DNA of 64,000 nt from Dioscorea cayenensis subsp. rotundata (GCF_009730915.1 NC_052477.1:28654420-28718419); one strand, 5' to 3'. Positions 10,523 to 24,330 are shown, counted from the first letter of the stretch. A program made the numbers and translations. The notes: a model not told the origin generated them from the letters alone.

Positions 10523-13500
10523 ATGGCGTCGAAGTACGGGCTGGCAGGAGGGATCCCGGAACGGCGAGTCCGGCCGATATGGGACGCCATCGACTCGCGG
10601 CAGTACAAGAACGCACTCAAGCTCTGTGTAGGCCTTCTCGCCAAGCATCCTAACTCTCCTTACGCCCTTGTGAGTCTCTGGTTTCTCCGTTTCCTCTTTG
10701 CTTTATGATTACCGCTGCCGATTCTGTGTTGTTTTATTTGCTATTTGATCTATGGTCATGGTGAATTTGGCTTGCATTTATGCCAGGAAAGATAGAAAGG
10801 TTTTGTGGAAAAGTGGTTTAATCAGAGTGATCTCTTGGTTGTTCAAACTTATGAAATGTGATATTTGAACTGATACCTAGCTGTCTGTGGTTTCATACCT
10901 ACATTTTAGTTTTACTGTTGTTTGAATGAAAAAGATTGAGTTTGTATTATTGCTGTATATGTGGAAAGGAAGCAGTTACAAATGGTTGTGCAATGGTTGA
11001 TGTAGAGTTGAAGAAGTATTCATAGGTGTTTTGGCTAGAAATTGTAACTATACTACAGTTCAATGGTCTTCGTTTCATGCAAAAGTTATGAAGCTGTTAT
11101 GGTAAAAAAAAGTTCATTTTTGTTGTAGATTTTTGTATAATCATAGGCATCTGGTGTGCCGATGGATAACACGTGGTATTTGATTTTATTTTATACTTTG
11201 TGTACATGTGTACGTTCCGTATTATAGCACTTATGGAACTTAAGCATATAATCATTTTTTGCCCTGGTAATTCTTTGTACTCTGTCTGATACTTTTATGG
11301 CAGATATTTTGTGAGGGGAAAAGATTTAGCTTGTTTGAAATGTTTTTCTTATATAGACTTGTTGGCATAACTTGCTGCCTTGCTTACATCTTAATTATTG
11401 TTCTATCCTTGCCTAGTCTTATGATGCTCCTCTAACTCTGCCAATCTGCATAATTAAAATACTATTAGGCGGAAGTAGTTCCAAGATTTGTATCGTTGAA
11501 CTCTTAGGTGCTGCATGTCTTCTGTAGGCCACTCATGAGTAAATCTTCGAAGTGCATCTGTTCTGTCCTGTTTTCATTTGTTCATAAAATATCATGACGT
11601 TTGATTTTTAGAACTATTCTTTTCAGGCACTCAAGGCTCTTATTTTAGAGAGAATGGGAAAGCCTGACGAAGCTATGAGTGTTTGCTTAAATGCCAAGGA
11701 TCTGCTATATTCAAGCACTGCTGTTCATGTGGATGATCTCACCCTCAGCACTTTACAGATTGTCTTTCAACGGCTTGATCGCTGTCTCTTCATTCACCTT
11801 TAAAATTTTGTTTATTTTTTTAATGTGTTCTATTGTTCATAGTTCCTAATTTGATTTTTACCAGTGGACCTGGCTACCTCTTGCTACGAGCATGCTTGCG
11901 CAAAATACCCAAATAACCTTGAAATAATGATGGGTCTTTTCAATTGCTATGTTCGGGAATACTCATATGTGAAGCAGCAACAGGTTCATGGCGCTCATGA
12001 TGCTGCTTTTCTTCTCCTTATTTTTATTCTATTCTCCATTCAATACGTTAATAAAGTATTGCTGTTATTTGTTTCTTGAAATTCTGACAGATCGCTATCA
12101 AAATGTACAAGATTGTGGGTGAAGAAAGGTTTTTGCTCTGGGCAGTTTGCAGTATTCAACTTCAGGTTCTGCTATTCTTTCCTCCCTAATCTCAGCATAG
12201 TGGGTGTATCTGTGTGGCTGTGTGGTTGTATTTCATCTCTTAATTTGCTGGATGATTTTGAAATGCAAGTAACCTTCAGTGTTGGACTTGAATGAGAATC
12301 AACACTATCACTGGAAGTCTGCCTATTCAGGTTATGGCTAAGTTTAATAAGGTTGATAAGGTATTAACCTGCAAGATATTTTTATAGGTAGGTAATGGCT
12401 TGAAAAGACATAACAGGCCGTGTGTTGAAGTGTTATCATAAACTTTGAGATTGGTTGTGTGTTTCTCTAGCTGGTTGAAAGGCTTACCAATAAGAATAAA
12501 CTTCAGACTAGGAAAGAATCTATTCTTATCCATCATTCAGAGATGATCAGACATCGACCCTCCTCAAGCCTGAGCAGTGGAAATATTGTGCTATGATGAC
12601 ATGATAACTGTTCCAGGGAGTTGGCTTCTTAAAATATGCACTTACTTGATTGCTTTGTTTGTCAGACTGGGCACCATTTCTCTGCTGTCTAGATGTATAA
12701 ATGGCATCATCTGATAGACTGCCTATGGACAACATCAAGTCCGCTCTCCAACTTCAAATTTCTATACCACATAAGATTCAATTCTGAACTGCATGTATCT
12801 ATGTTAATCATTCCATATTTATAACCATCGCGTTTTACAAATTTGAAACTCTTGACTCGGATTTTTTTTGCTGTCCTGTGCATATGCTTCTGTTTTTTGG
12901 CATCATAGTTGAGAAAAAGAATTTGGAAACATGCTATTCTGCCAATACTTTTTTCCATTTTTCCCCCTTGGCATGCCATTTTGTGCATTTTAAGTTTTCA
13001 CTTTGCCATTTGTAGCAGGCAATCAGCAGCAATGGTGGTGATAAGCTGTTGCCCCTAGCTGAAGGTTTACTGAAAAAGCATATTGCTTCCCACAGTTTGC
13101 ATGAACCAGAAGGCAAGCCTCTCTATCTTGTTCTGTTGATGTGGGGGAAGCTATCTGGATCTTCTCTTGTGAATCCATCTGTGGCTTTTGTTTACTTATG
13201 GTCACCGAAATATTTGAATACTTGGCAGCCCTTCATATATACATATCAATTTTAGAGCAGCAAGGGAAATATGAGACTGCTTTGGAAGTTATTTCTGGAA
13301 ATCTGGGTTCTCTTATAGGAATTGAAGTCGACAAGTTACGAATACAGGTAATCTTGGATTCGAATTTGCATTATCTCATCATCAACAGTTAATTGGAACT
13401 TTACTTCTGCATTTTGATTAGAATGCTGGCTTAATAGGATTGCGAAGATATGAAATATTGCATTTTATGTCAATTATTAAAGTTAAATCAATCATTGGTT

Positions 13501-16500
13501 GTGAGTATATTTCTTTGATGTCATCTGAACTAACTTCTTGAATGGTACATGCTTTCACCTTGAGTTGGGTAACTTGGGATTCTAACTGTGGTTGTTGGTG
13601 GTGCCAATAAATGACAGGGATAAATACTCAGCTGTTGGCTGGCCTTCCTCAAATTATGAGAGTGTTTCCCAGATTGATTTTTCAATTGTATGATGTGCAA
13701 TGCACAAAATTTCTGCCAAGTAAATGGTATCTAGGGCAAAACAAAACAACACTGTTTTTGGAATTATGATTTTGACAACCATATCAGCATGAGATTCTTT
13801 GGTTAGTAACCTCTGAAGCAGATGATGTTTGATCCATAAGCAAACACATAGTGGATTGTTCAAACAAGAATCTACATTCCAGTGTCAAATCATCAATTCC
13901 ATTTGAATGCATCATCGCATCTTAGTTATAACAGAAGGTGGATGATACTTGATGATTTTGCATTGTTCAGGTTAGTGGTGCAAGCAGGTTAGATTCAGCA
14001 CATAATATCTATTTCCCAATTCAATAGTAACTTGAAGGATCCATACCCAAATCTGTTTCACTAAAATTGGAAGGCCATATGCAGTACCATTCTTTTTATA
14101 ATTAAGTTAATGATAACAAGTATAACTAGATTAAGCACCTTTTTTCAAAAATATATATATATATATAAATATATGTGTTGGAGCTTATTTATAACTGTGT
14201 AAATTTGGAAGTTTAGATCAGGGGGAGACAGTTAACAACCATCTGATTATGAAATTTGGATATATCAATTGCATGATAATACTTGCTGGTACAAATAACT
14301 TCGACTGAAATATCTTTTAATATGACAAAATAGGTTATAAAATTGTTGATACCAACATCCATCTTTATTGGCAATTCTTGGTTGGTGATGTAGAAGCTGG
14401 GTAGGTAGTTGGTTTCCATGACAAACCCATATAGTTAGTTAGAAGCTGGTTGTGTCTTAGCCTCTCAGGTTATGTTTACTGGATATGTATAGAAATATGT
14501 ACCATCCCCAATCCTATAAGCAACTGGATATAAGTTTGATAGCCATATCGTTATCACTTACATTATCGGCTTCCACTTAAAAGACACCCTTATTTTTGGG
14601 TGTGTTTAGCAAGAATAAAATAGGAATAAAATAAACTATCAAGGGTGGTCTAAAAGGTGGGAATAGTTAATGTGGGAATGAGCCCTTTACTATGTTTGAC
14701 AAATATCTAGGAGTTTTGACTTTTTCTGTAATTATTGTTCATTTTGTAAATGAATGGTAAAATTACTATATTGCATGGCCTTAACATCAAATAAGTTAAT
14801 AAACTTACGTGCCTATTAGGTTAAGCCCCTGGCTAACCATTATATATTGATTTTGGAGGAACACAGCCCATTATATTCTCCCTTTAACTACTATCCATAG
14901 ATCAATTATTTTTGTGATTATTTCCTTGCCAAACTTGGCTTTATAGGTATGTTTGGAATTTGGATTGAAGGAAAATGATACAATGTAAAGAACTATAATA
15001 TGCTTTCTGTCATATTCTCTTTATAAAACAAATACAAGAACACCATCTTCTTCCTTTTCCTTTATTTCCCATCAATCCAGATATAATTCTAGGTTGAATG
15101 TGCACCAAGTTTCTTGAGCTTGCTTAGTACGTAAGGCAAAGATGCCAAGATGGTTTGATGAGTGATCTTACGTTTTTAAGATTCACCATGCATCAGACAT
15201 ACACTCACTTCTTCATCCACATTCTTTTTTCTGACTCATGTTTATTTGTTCCTCTTATATCCTTATATGACTTCAAGTTGACAGGGTAGGCTTCTTGCTC
15301 GTGCGCGTGACTTTGCGGCTGGTGCCGAGAAATTTCAGAGAGTTCTGGAATTATGGTATGCCCATAATGTTGAATTGACTGAGATAACTATGAAAATACT
15401 TTGGTAATGAATTCGTTGATGCAGCAAATGGTGGCTAACTGTCTAAAACACTAAAATTTATGAGACTTGAATTACTAGTTGAAGAAATGGAATTGGGACT
15501 CAGCAGCTATAATTTGTGGTTTAAGTTTTTGTCAAGATCAAATGTCAACACTACTTTTCATTGCATTCAGTAGAATATATGTTATTAACCATAGCTTCTA
15601 TATGTTTGGTTACATTCCCATGGCAAATTGTTGCTGCAACTACTTATATATGGCTTGATCATTGGCGGGTTAAGAATCTCTGTCAGTCGTACTGTTCTAG
15701 ATTACATAGTCAATCCATGATCAACTGCACAGTCCATTGTAACTACACCAATGTAATTTTCATTTATAGATTGTTAATTGTATATTTTTTCAACATCCTT
15801 GTATTTTGTAGTGATTTTTGTAATTTTGGCAAGCAGTTCAGATGACTGGGATGCATTCCTCAATTATTTGGGCTGTCTGCTGGAAGATGACATAAACTGG
15901 TCCAAAGCAAGTGTAACGGATCAAATCAAACTGTCAAATTCTGTATGATTTCCAAAATTGCAAGTTGTCTACTTTAACTGAAGAAGTGGTATGTGTTTAA
16001 TGGGTTTCCAGAAGATTGCTTCATTTTTTTACAAGTGGCTCATTATTGTCTTCAAGTGAATTTTTACTTGTTTGGGCATGCCATATGTGCAGTTCAATTT
16101 CCGTCTATCAACTGCATTATCTTTTGTACAAAACCTACAAATGAAGGGCTATAATGATTGTGTTCGGTGTCCCTATTTGGCAACTATTGAAATCGAAAGG
16201 CGGCGACGCTTGAATGGAAAAGCTGATGATTTCAAACTAATGGAGGTTTTATTGAATTATTTCAATAGGTGCCTGCTGATAATTATGTGGACTTTCTTAT
16301 ATGTATTTCTGGTTCTCTGACTATGCTAATCCATACTGTGATTTAAATAATCTACGTGGTTAATTGATTTTATTTATTTATTTATTCTATATTGCAGGTT
16401 TGGCCACTTGTCTTGCTTCACGTCTGATGTTGAAAGTTCTCTCCATATTTTAACCAGTGATGAAAGAAACGAACTATTAGAAGCATTTGGAAAGTCTTCA

Positions 16501-19500
16501 GAATCTTCATCAACAATCTCAACAAAGGCAATTGGTTCTGCTATAACAATTTTCAAAATTCAGGAATTGTTTGATTGCGCGTCCTGTTTTCCGGTTACAG
16601 GTATAAAAAAAACACACTCACCAACCGGTTTCAAAAGTTCTGACTAATCACCTTTGAAACATTTTTGAAGATTTTGCCATTTTCTTTTTATCTGTCTATC
16701 AACTTTGTAAGATCTAGAAAATACTCTCTACGAACATTTCGAGCAACACAAGTGAATTTACTCATCTACTCATCCAGTGGTTGCCAGGCTTAAGAAAGTT
16801 GTACTTTTATTACTCCAGAAATTCTGTTTTTCAAACTTTAAGTCTTTAAGTGCAATCTGAGTGAGTATAAGGTACAATTTATGTGCCTTATTTTCTATTT
16901 ATTTTCATGTTCTGATGTCCATATATCCAGATTCTGAAAGTGGCCTATGTTTATTTAAGATATCAGAATTTATTTGGATTTGGTAGTTTAAAAACCATGT
17001 TCTTTTGATAGTGTCGAATCTGAAATTGTTGCAACAAGATCCAATGCTGATGATTGCTGTGTATGTTGTGATTTTTCACTTGCTTCTTCTGTCCCCATAG
17101 TTATGTTAACTTGCTCTTTTTATTGGTCAACAAGAAATCTTTTTCCGATGTTTGATATATCAGAAAGTTGGCATTTCTTTTTTCTTTTAGACATGAAATG
17201 CGTGTTTTTAACTTTTTCCTCATCAATATGGTATATTGTAGACAAGCTATCTGAAGGGCATGTTGTTCTGTGCACTAATTTTGATTTCCTTGTTTGTTGT
17301 TGGTGTTGGATCCATCATGTATGTTTTATATATTTGACTTGCTCTTATATTTCTTTTTCCCAGATCTTGAAACCATTGCAATGAAAATGGTGGATATGTA
17401 TTGTAAGAGCCTTTACCTTTCTAGGGAACTGGATCCTCAAGAAAATATGCACGGTGAAGAGCTTCTATCCACGGTCTGCAATGTTCTTGTACATGTGAGT
17501 TCTCTCATGGGAACTTCTGATGAAAATTGATGTGCATATTTAATTTATGAATTGCAAATATTTATTTTAGCAGCACCTAGTACAGCTAAGAATGATTTAT
17601 TACCCCGAGTATGTAATCATACTATAATCATTCCACTTCACTTTCACCTATACTGGCTTGATATATTTGCATTCCTTCTTTCTCTCGCATGTTGCTTTAC
17701 AATCTGAGAAAGTTTGATTTTGGGCAACAATTAATTCATATGCTTGCCCGAAATACATGGAGAAGACTTGAATATGTACATGACATGGACTCTCTAGTAA
17801 AAATATAAAATTACATACCTATAAATAATCACGCAAGCTCATTCTGATAAGGATGCCACAGAATTGAATATGGTGATATGTGATAAGAAAAGTAAGATTG
17901 CCGCAAAAATGTTTTTGTAATAGTTAATAGACTTATTAGGATTGTGGAGAGCATGAGAATTAGAGGCAGGGGAAATTTTTGGTGAGTATTTTTTCACTTT
18001 GTTGTGTTACTAGAGCTTATTGAAAATGTATAGTTTGCTCATCATAATTTTCCTTTCTTTGCAGTTATTTTGGCGTACCAGGTGCTTGAGCTACTTGCTA
18101 GTGGCAATTCTCGTGTTGGAGTTTGGTTCGAATATCAGAAGGTGAGTTGTTGAGTCCCTGTCCTTGATAATAACTTATCTAGATTATTGATTGATATCTA
18201 AGTATTTTCTCTGTCATTCAAATGCAATTTTCAACTCGAAAGGACACAATTTTGCAAGTATATTTAGAACTAAACATCTATCTAACTGCCATAGCCCATT
18301 CATAGACATTTCTCTCCAATGGAGAACCCTGAGCTCAGGCCCATGTTATGTGGACCAAAGCTGTGTAGTCTTCTATTAGGGTAGTCATGGTCTTTTGCAT
18401 CAGCCTTATTCCTTTCAAGTTTTTTGTCACTTGATTGCCCTGGTTTGAGTTAAATCAGACATTATTTATTCCTGTTTTGTCTTCCAAACCTTTTTTACAA
18501 CTAAGATCTGTCGGAAGCATCAACAAGATATGCTTCATGCTTAATATCACGCTTTATGAGTAATATTCTATATTTTTCTTCCTTGTCCCATGTTGCTAAC
18601 TTTACTTTGTCCATCATTTCATTGTGACAGGTATGTCTGGCAATATAAGATCCTTTTGTTGCATCTGTATTCTCACTTCGGGGCTCTTCCGCTATCTTAT
18701 GAATGGTAAAGTTCAATTTTTGTTTTGGTTTGAGATCCTTTCGTTTCACAAGGCAAATTAATGCAACTCCATCACTTCCTTTTGCTAAAATTTACAAATG
18801 TAATCTGTTTAAGGTATGGCACACTCGATGTGAAGAATATCCTGCTGGAGACAGTCTCCCATCACATCCTACCTCAGATGTTAAGATCACCCCTTTGGTC
18901 GGAAACTGCTGATCTATTGAAAGAGTATATCAAGTTCATGGATGATTACTTCAATGAGGCTGCTGATCTTACCTTTCTTGCCTATCGCCATCGCAATTAT
19001 TCAAAAGTATGCGGCACTTTCTTCGCTTGTCTCAGAATCTTTATGGTTGATGAAATATACTGTTCTTTGGTAAAAATTCCTATACCAGTTTATTAGATTG
19101 TGGTTCTCACTACCATACTAAGATCATCATTTTTATACTTGAGATTGTGTGGCCATGGATGTCCTTGCAAATTTTTCCCATGAAGATTATTCTGGTACTG
19201 TTACCTTGTGCTGCATTTTAGAATGATGGTTTCAGTCTTTTGCACCATGTGTTTTTTTTATAAGCCTGTTTTTCATAGAACTCATTTTATATTACGTCAA
19301 GTCAATTAGCTTAATTTTTGTGACTGTTTGTTGTGAAGTTTTTCATGTTTGGTTTGAATTGACTCTTTTATGGTATGTCAATAATCATTGTCCAGGTAAT
19401 TGAATTTGTCCAATTTAAAGAGCGCTTGCAACATTCATATCAATATTTAATGGCCAGAATGGATGCTTCCATTCTACAGATGAAGCAGAAAACGGATAAA

Positions 19501-21562
19501 CTTGAAGATGTAGAGGTGAAATGTCTTGTGTACAACAGATATTCTGCTGATGATCTGACTGCCTTAATGTACCAATTTTATCTCATTTCTTTCTGCAGTT
19601 CATTTTGGAAAATGTCAAACATGGTTTGCAATTTCTTGAACTGTCAAATGAGGCAGAACTGAAACTATTGGCATTCAATGAAGATTTTCAGACAAGGCCT
19701 TGGTGGTCCCCAACATCCAGTATAAATTACCTTTTAGGTCAGTCTGGCTACTTTGCATTTGCTGAAACGTTTTACAGATTATCCCTAGAGTTTCTTTTAT
19801 TCTGCTCCTCATTTGTGTTGATATGAGCTGATGTTTCTTTTTTAAGAAAATATTAACTTTAAATAATTCTAATCCTTGTTTTATATCAACATTAAGCTAA
19901 TATGACTGAATTACTTGTAGTGGACTTCACTGTCACTTACTGTTCATAATTACTTATTCTCAGAGACATTTGAAGAAGGTACAGCCCATCGCAGAGAACA
20001 AAAGGTATGGCGTTTTCTGCTATTGTTAGTAAGCCAAGAGGAAATTCTTTCCATTTTGCACATGTTGTACTATTTGTTATGAAGTTTCCTTTAACAAAGT
20101 ATTGGCAAGCTACCATGTCTTACTATTTGTATCACTTTGTTGAGCATATTCTTGCCTGTTCTTATTGTCTCTCAAAGAATTTCTTTATCTACCATCACTT
20201 TCTTTATATACTGTTAAAAATCTTGACTTTGGTTTATGTATACAATTACAACAACAATTGTTTACAATTAAAACAAATGTTGGTTGGATCAATCTGTATT
20301 CTGAGAAAATCTAGCAGTCTTTAGTTTCATAGTACAGATTGAGTCCATTTCTGTTCATTACTCTTCATTGATTAACAACTGGATCAGGATTGTTGCCTGA
20401 ATGAAATGCTTCATCATTTTGGAAACAAGTGTATTGTTTGATTAGGTTTCCTCCCTTTTAACCAAGCTGGTAATGTTTTTTTGCTTCCCTCTTTTCCCAT
20501 ATCAGCACCAGGTAGACATGAGGGAATGTGTCGCTAGGAAGGCAATTGAGTGGAAGTCTCTTCTTCCCCGTCTGGTGTATCTGTCCATACAGGTTGCATC
20601 ATCCTTCCTGAAAGAGAATATTGAGCTCAATGGATCTGTATCTGATATTGATTACACTAGTGAATTCAAGTGTCTGCTTGAAAGATACGCAAGAAATCTT
20701 GGTCTTTCTTTTGAAGATGCAACAGAAGCAATTGTTGGAATTTCAGAGGGGAAGAAATCTTTCAAGGTACAATCTTGAGTAGCTTTTTATTGTTATCATT
20801 CATCTTTTTTTTTAGTCTTTCTTAGGTCTTCCTACTAGATTAACCTTGATTTTCTAACTACACACTCTTTTGCAGGAGTACGATTTGGAAATGGTCCATT
20901 TGATAAACTTCGCTGTTTTTGTGAATGCATTTAACTTATGCACCCATCATCTAGAACCTGGAGTCGGGCACCAACAAAGTTCGTGGCACATCGTCAATAG
21001 CCTGGTTGAGAAATGCATCAGTGAAGAGCTCATGCATGCGCAGCCAATATTTACAAGTCCTGGAAATAACCTTCCAATTTTAGTGGATCTTGTAACTGAA
21101 TCCATATCTTGGCACATTCTTGTGATCCAGTCCTGCCTAAGATCAATGATTCCATCAGGGAAGAAGAAGAAGAAACCCAGTGCAACAGATCAGTTGAACT
21201 TGCCTCAATTGCAACCTGTGCATGCTTCAATCCAATGTTTAACCAATTCGATACAAGATGTTCAAACTTGGTTAGAAGGTCAGGTCAACAAACCAGAGGA
21301 CGAGAGTTTGGATACTCTGTTATCGCATCTACAGAGCGGTGACACTGAACAAGGACCTTATCAAATTTGCCGTATTCTTGAAGAAACTGCCACAGAGAGC
21401 AACCCTGAACTAGGTGAGAGAATATCCGGAGCTCTCCAATGCTGGAACTCAGCTAATGTGATTAGAAAATTGGTTGCGGCACAACATAGGTCAGTGACCG
21501 AGTTTCATTGCATGTGTGCATCAAAACTGAGGTTGTTGGAGTCGTTTAAGCAGTTGATTTAA
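10523..21562 (+). CDS. NAA25: N-terminal acetyltransferase B auxiliary subunit NAA25
   Basis: Nineteen exons: 10523-10669, 11627-11783, 11865-11983, 12091-12165, 13019-13112, 13229-13347, 15285-15355, 15834-15988, 16093-16268, 16398-16600, 17364-17494, 18065-18141, 18631-18705, 18814-19006, 19396-19515, 19599-19737, 19964-20004, 20506-20766 and 20876-21562. Together they give about 1,013 residues, near the size of plant NAA25 (TCU2). The product is the TPR-rich ribosome-anchoring partner of the NatB catalytic subunit NAA20, which acetylates Met-Asp/Glu/Asn/Gln N-termini in the cytosol (family knowledge). N-terminal helices (IDSRQYKNALKLC, ALKALILERMGKPDEA) are TPR-like. Landmarks are CPYLATIEIERRRRL and LFWRTRCLSYLLVA. 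Intron 5 uses a GC donor. In exon 8 the frame stops near 15946, yet the conserved CKLSTLTEEV follows one base out of register and continues correctly into exon 9. Either a one-base error or mutation lies near 15943-15955, or splicing there is unusual. Confidence 0.93.
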
Positions 21563-22449
21563 GTCACTCAGGGAGTTAAAGAGTTTGCTAAAAAGATCTT
21601 GAACTGGTGCTTTGAAATTTCTGTCCAGATCTTTCACCTGTGTATCCATAGAAAAAATTTTGTAACATGGCATTTTAATTTTTCCCTTTTGTTTGATTGC
21701 TTGATTAGTGCTCTTTAGTTTATTGAGCGGATTGCCTTCCCAGTTGTGAAGGAAGTGCTCTCTGTACACAATAATAGTTGATTTCTTGAGTTGCAATCCT
21801 AACTATCTTTGTTCGTTGACATTAATGTGCTCAACGGACTCATTGTCTGCCTGCCTAGTTCTTGATTTTTAAATTACTCAGAGAAATATTTATCTTTTTT
21901 CTATCTTTTTTTTTTTCATTTGAATGTTTTGTTCCCGTTTTATTTTTCCCATGTTTTATTTTAATTCTTTAAGAATTTCATATGAGATGACATTACTTTA
22001 TCATTAAATTTATGAAGAAAATCTTGCTGTCGTATTGAAAAATCAGGAAGTATTCAAAAATTTTTATGGTATGTATGGCAGCCATATGCAAATCTTTCTA
22101 AAACTTTTTCAAAGTTCGACGATTTTGAAATTTTGATTAACTCCTACATTGAAGGCTTGTGTTAAGTATCTCATTATTTATTTATTATATTATAAAGTAA
22201 TATGTTCCTATTTTTAAAAATCTTATCATAATTAAATTATATTTTTTGTTTTTCAGGATCGGAAATCTATCATATATTTATAACTGTTAGAGTAACATAC
22301 ATCTATGTATGACGTATAAGTATACTTTGTATACTTCTGTTCATACAAACTCATCTATCTATTTATTGGGATGCTACTCTAATGAGATTAATGCTTCTTC
22401 TCTCATATTATCTTACAGTAACTAATATGTCTAAAGCTTACACATGCAC

Positions 22450-22480
<31 letters not shown>

Positions 22481-22696
22481 GGTGCACTAATCACTAACAA
22501 TAAAAACATGTGTAAGTTCTCTTTCATAACAAAACTATATATATATATATTCTAAATCTTGCTCTCTAAAGTCTAAAGTAATTCAAACATAGACAATAAA
22601 ATTAAAAAAATTACAAAAATATAAATATAAATATAATATAAAGTTTTTAAAAACTTTTTCGAAACAAACAAGCGCCTTAGGTTTTTTTGTTTCAGG

Positions 22697-22751
<55 letters not shown>

Positions 22752-22860
22752 TTCTCATCTTTCACGTCTTTCCATTAGTTTTATTTAGGGAAAAAAATTC
22801 TTTCTTGACAGTTGATAATTTCAAAACTTCAAAAGCATTACTGAGAGTTTTGCATATCTC
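21563..22860. other. Intergenic, AT-rich, microsatellites
   Basis: This is the 3' flank of NAA25 followed by AT-rich DNA with a (TA)n run at 22451-22476. A compound (CA)n(TA)n microsatellite lies at 22696-22750. No gene is recognised. Confidence 0.6.
22696..22750. repeat. (CA)n(TA)n microsatellite
   Basis: About 9 CA units run directly into about 18 TA units. Confidence 0.95.
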
Positions 22861-22977
22861 GAGACACCCTTCGCTTTATTGTTTCACTTCCTTTTTACCC
22901 TGCGTTATGAAATTCCATCATTGCCCTTAAAGCGCTTTTTGCATACATCATTCTTTGCATTCGCTTTTGCGTATCTT

Positions 22978-23415
22978 CATTCTTAAGCATGAGAGCTCGT
23001 TTTTAAGCAGGAGAACTCGTTTCTTAAACAGGGAGTTCGTTTCTTAAGCAGAGAGCTCGTTTCTTTAAACAAAAATATCGTTCTTAAAGCAAAAACTCGT
23101 TTAACTTAGCGAAACCTCGTTTTTAAACATGAAACTCATTTTTAAACAAAAACATTAATATTTAAGCAGGAAAAACAAATATTTACGTGATAAATTAATC
23201 CTTGATATAAAAAAACCAATTAATCTTGGTCACTCAGTACATATTTAAATAGAAATAACGATATTTAAGCACTTTTTAAGCATAAGCGCAATATATTAAG
23301 CGAAACATCGATAGTTAAACAAAGACAAACAAGCGTATAAAGCAGAGCTCGTTTCTTAAGCAGAGAGCTTTATTTCTTAAACATATACTCTCATTTTTAA
23401 AGCGAAACCTCGTTG
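22978..23415 (+). repeat. 20-bp minisatellite array, left block
   Basis: About ten imperfect units of 19-21 bp with consensus CTCGTTTCTTAAGCAGAGAG. Some units read CTCATTTTTAAACA or end GCGAAAC. Units are contiguous at 22996-23155 and resume, after a diverged part, at about 23340-23415. The array ends exactly where the GC-rich island begins. It shares unit and orientation with the block at 24080-24330. Confidence 0.85.
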
Positions 23416-24060
23416 AATAGGGACGTTGGTATCTTATCGTCGTCGATCTCGCTAGACAGCTGAGTCTTTGAGCTCAGGATCGGCGGCGATCTCGAAGGTA
23501 GCTCGCTCGTGTGGGAGTCTTAAAGGAGAAATCTTTGTCGGCGTTGGCGATTCGGTTGGCGACCTTCCTCGGCGGTCGGAGTGGTGAGGTCTTCGATGGT
23601 GACGTCGGATAAGACGGCCTGAACTTGAACGGAACCATTCTCGATTGCGGAGGCGCAGACATGGATATGCAATAGGGTTAGGGTTAGGGATCATTCGGGG
23701 TTTGGATCCATGGTGCCTAAGTTGGTGACGAGGGAGCGGAGGGAGGAAGCGGCGCCGATGAGGGTTCGATCTCGCAGTCTTTGTCTTCGTCTTCATCGTG
23801 CTTCCCACGTCAGTGGGACCTCATCTCTTTCATCTTCTTCGTCGTCGACCTGGGGAAGACCACGACGCTCCTCAGTCGTCGTCGAAGGCATCGAAAGGTT
23901 GCACCTTTTTCTGCAGCGAGATCGAGATCTAGATCGAAGTGAAGATCAAATTCTAGGGGTTGAAATCCCATTTTTATGCTGACGTGGTCGTGATTGTGAG
24001 TCGCATGCTTTGTCTCATCTGGCCCAAATTTCAGCTAATAAAGAGATTTTGGGGGTGATA
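23416..24060. pseudogene. GC-rich gene-like island, function unknown
   Basis: About 640 bp of GC-rich sequence stands out from AT-rich surroundings. The minus strand has an open frame of 118 codons (23808-23452, Arg/Pro-rich, ending LKDSAV) and an overlapping 62-codon one. The plus strand has a 90-codon frame (23710-23982) starting MVPKLVTRERREE. Which of these, if any, is coding cannot be told. Two telomere-type repeats (TTAGGGTTAGGG) lie at 23674-23689, as in plant gene leaders on the opposite strand. The make-up suggests a captured promoter and first-exon fragment, but no family is recognised. Confidence 0.4.
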
Positions 24061-24079
24061 AATACACCCCAAAAAAATC

Positions 24080-24330
24080 ATTTCTTAAACGAGGATCTCA
24101 TGTTTTTAAAGCGAAACCTCATTTCTTAAGCAGAAAACTCATTTCTTAAAGCAGAGAACTCATTTTTAAACAAAAAAACTCGTTTCTTAAGCAGAGAACT
24201 CATTTTTTTAAACAAAAAACTCATTTTTAAATAGAAAACTCATTTTTAAACAGAAACTCATTTTTTAAAGCGAATATCATACCTCATATTATAAATAGAA
24301 GCCTCGTTTTTAAATAGAAACTCATTACAC
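24080..24330 (+). repeat. 20-bp minisatellite array, right block
   Basis: About ten imperfect units of 18-21 bp, consensus CTCATTTCTTAAGCAGAAAA, in the same orientation as the left block and containing the same variant GCGAAAC endings. Together the two blocks bracket the GC-rich island as direct, not inverted, flanks. Confidence 0.85.

Noticed and set aside
22978-24330. CRISPR-like array
   Set aside because: The 20-bp units are contiguous and degenerate without unique spacers, and this is a plant nuclear sequence.
22978-24330. Inverted-repeat (MULE-type) termini around the GC island
   Set aside because: Both minisatellite blocks have the same orientation, and no matching inverted ends or 9-bp duplication were found by eye.
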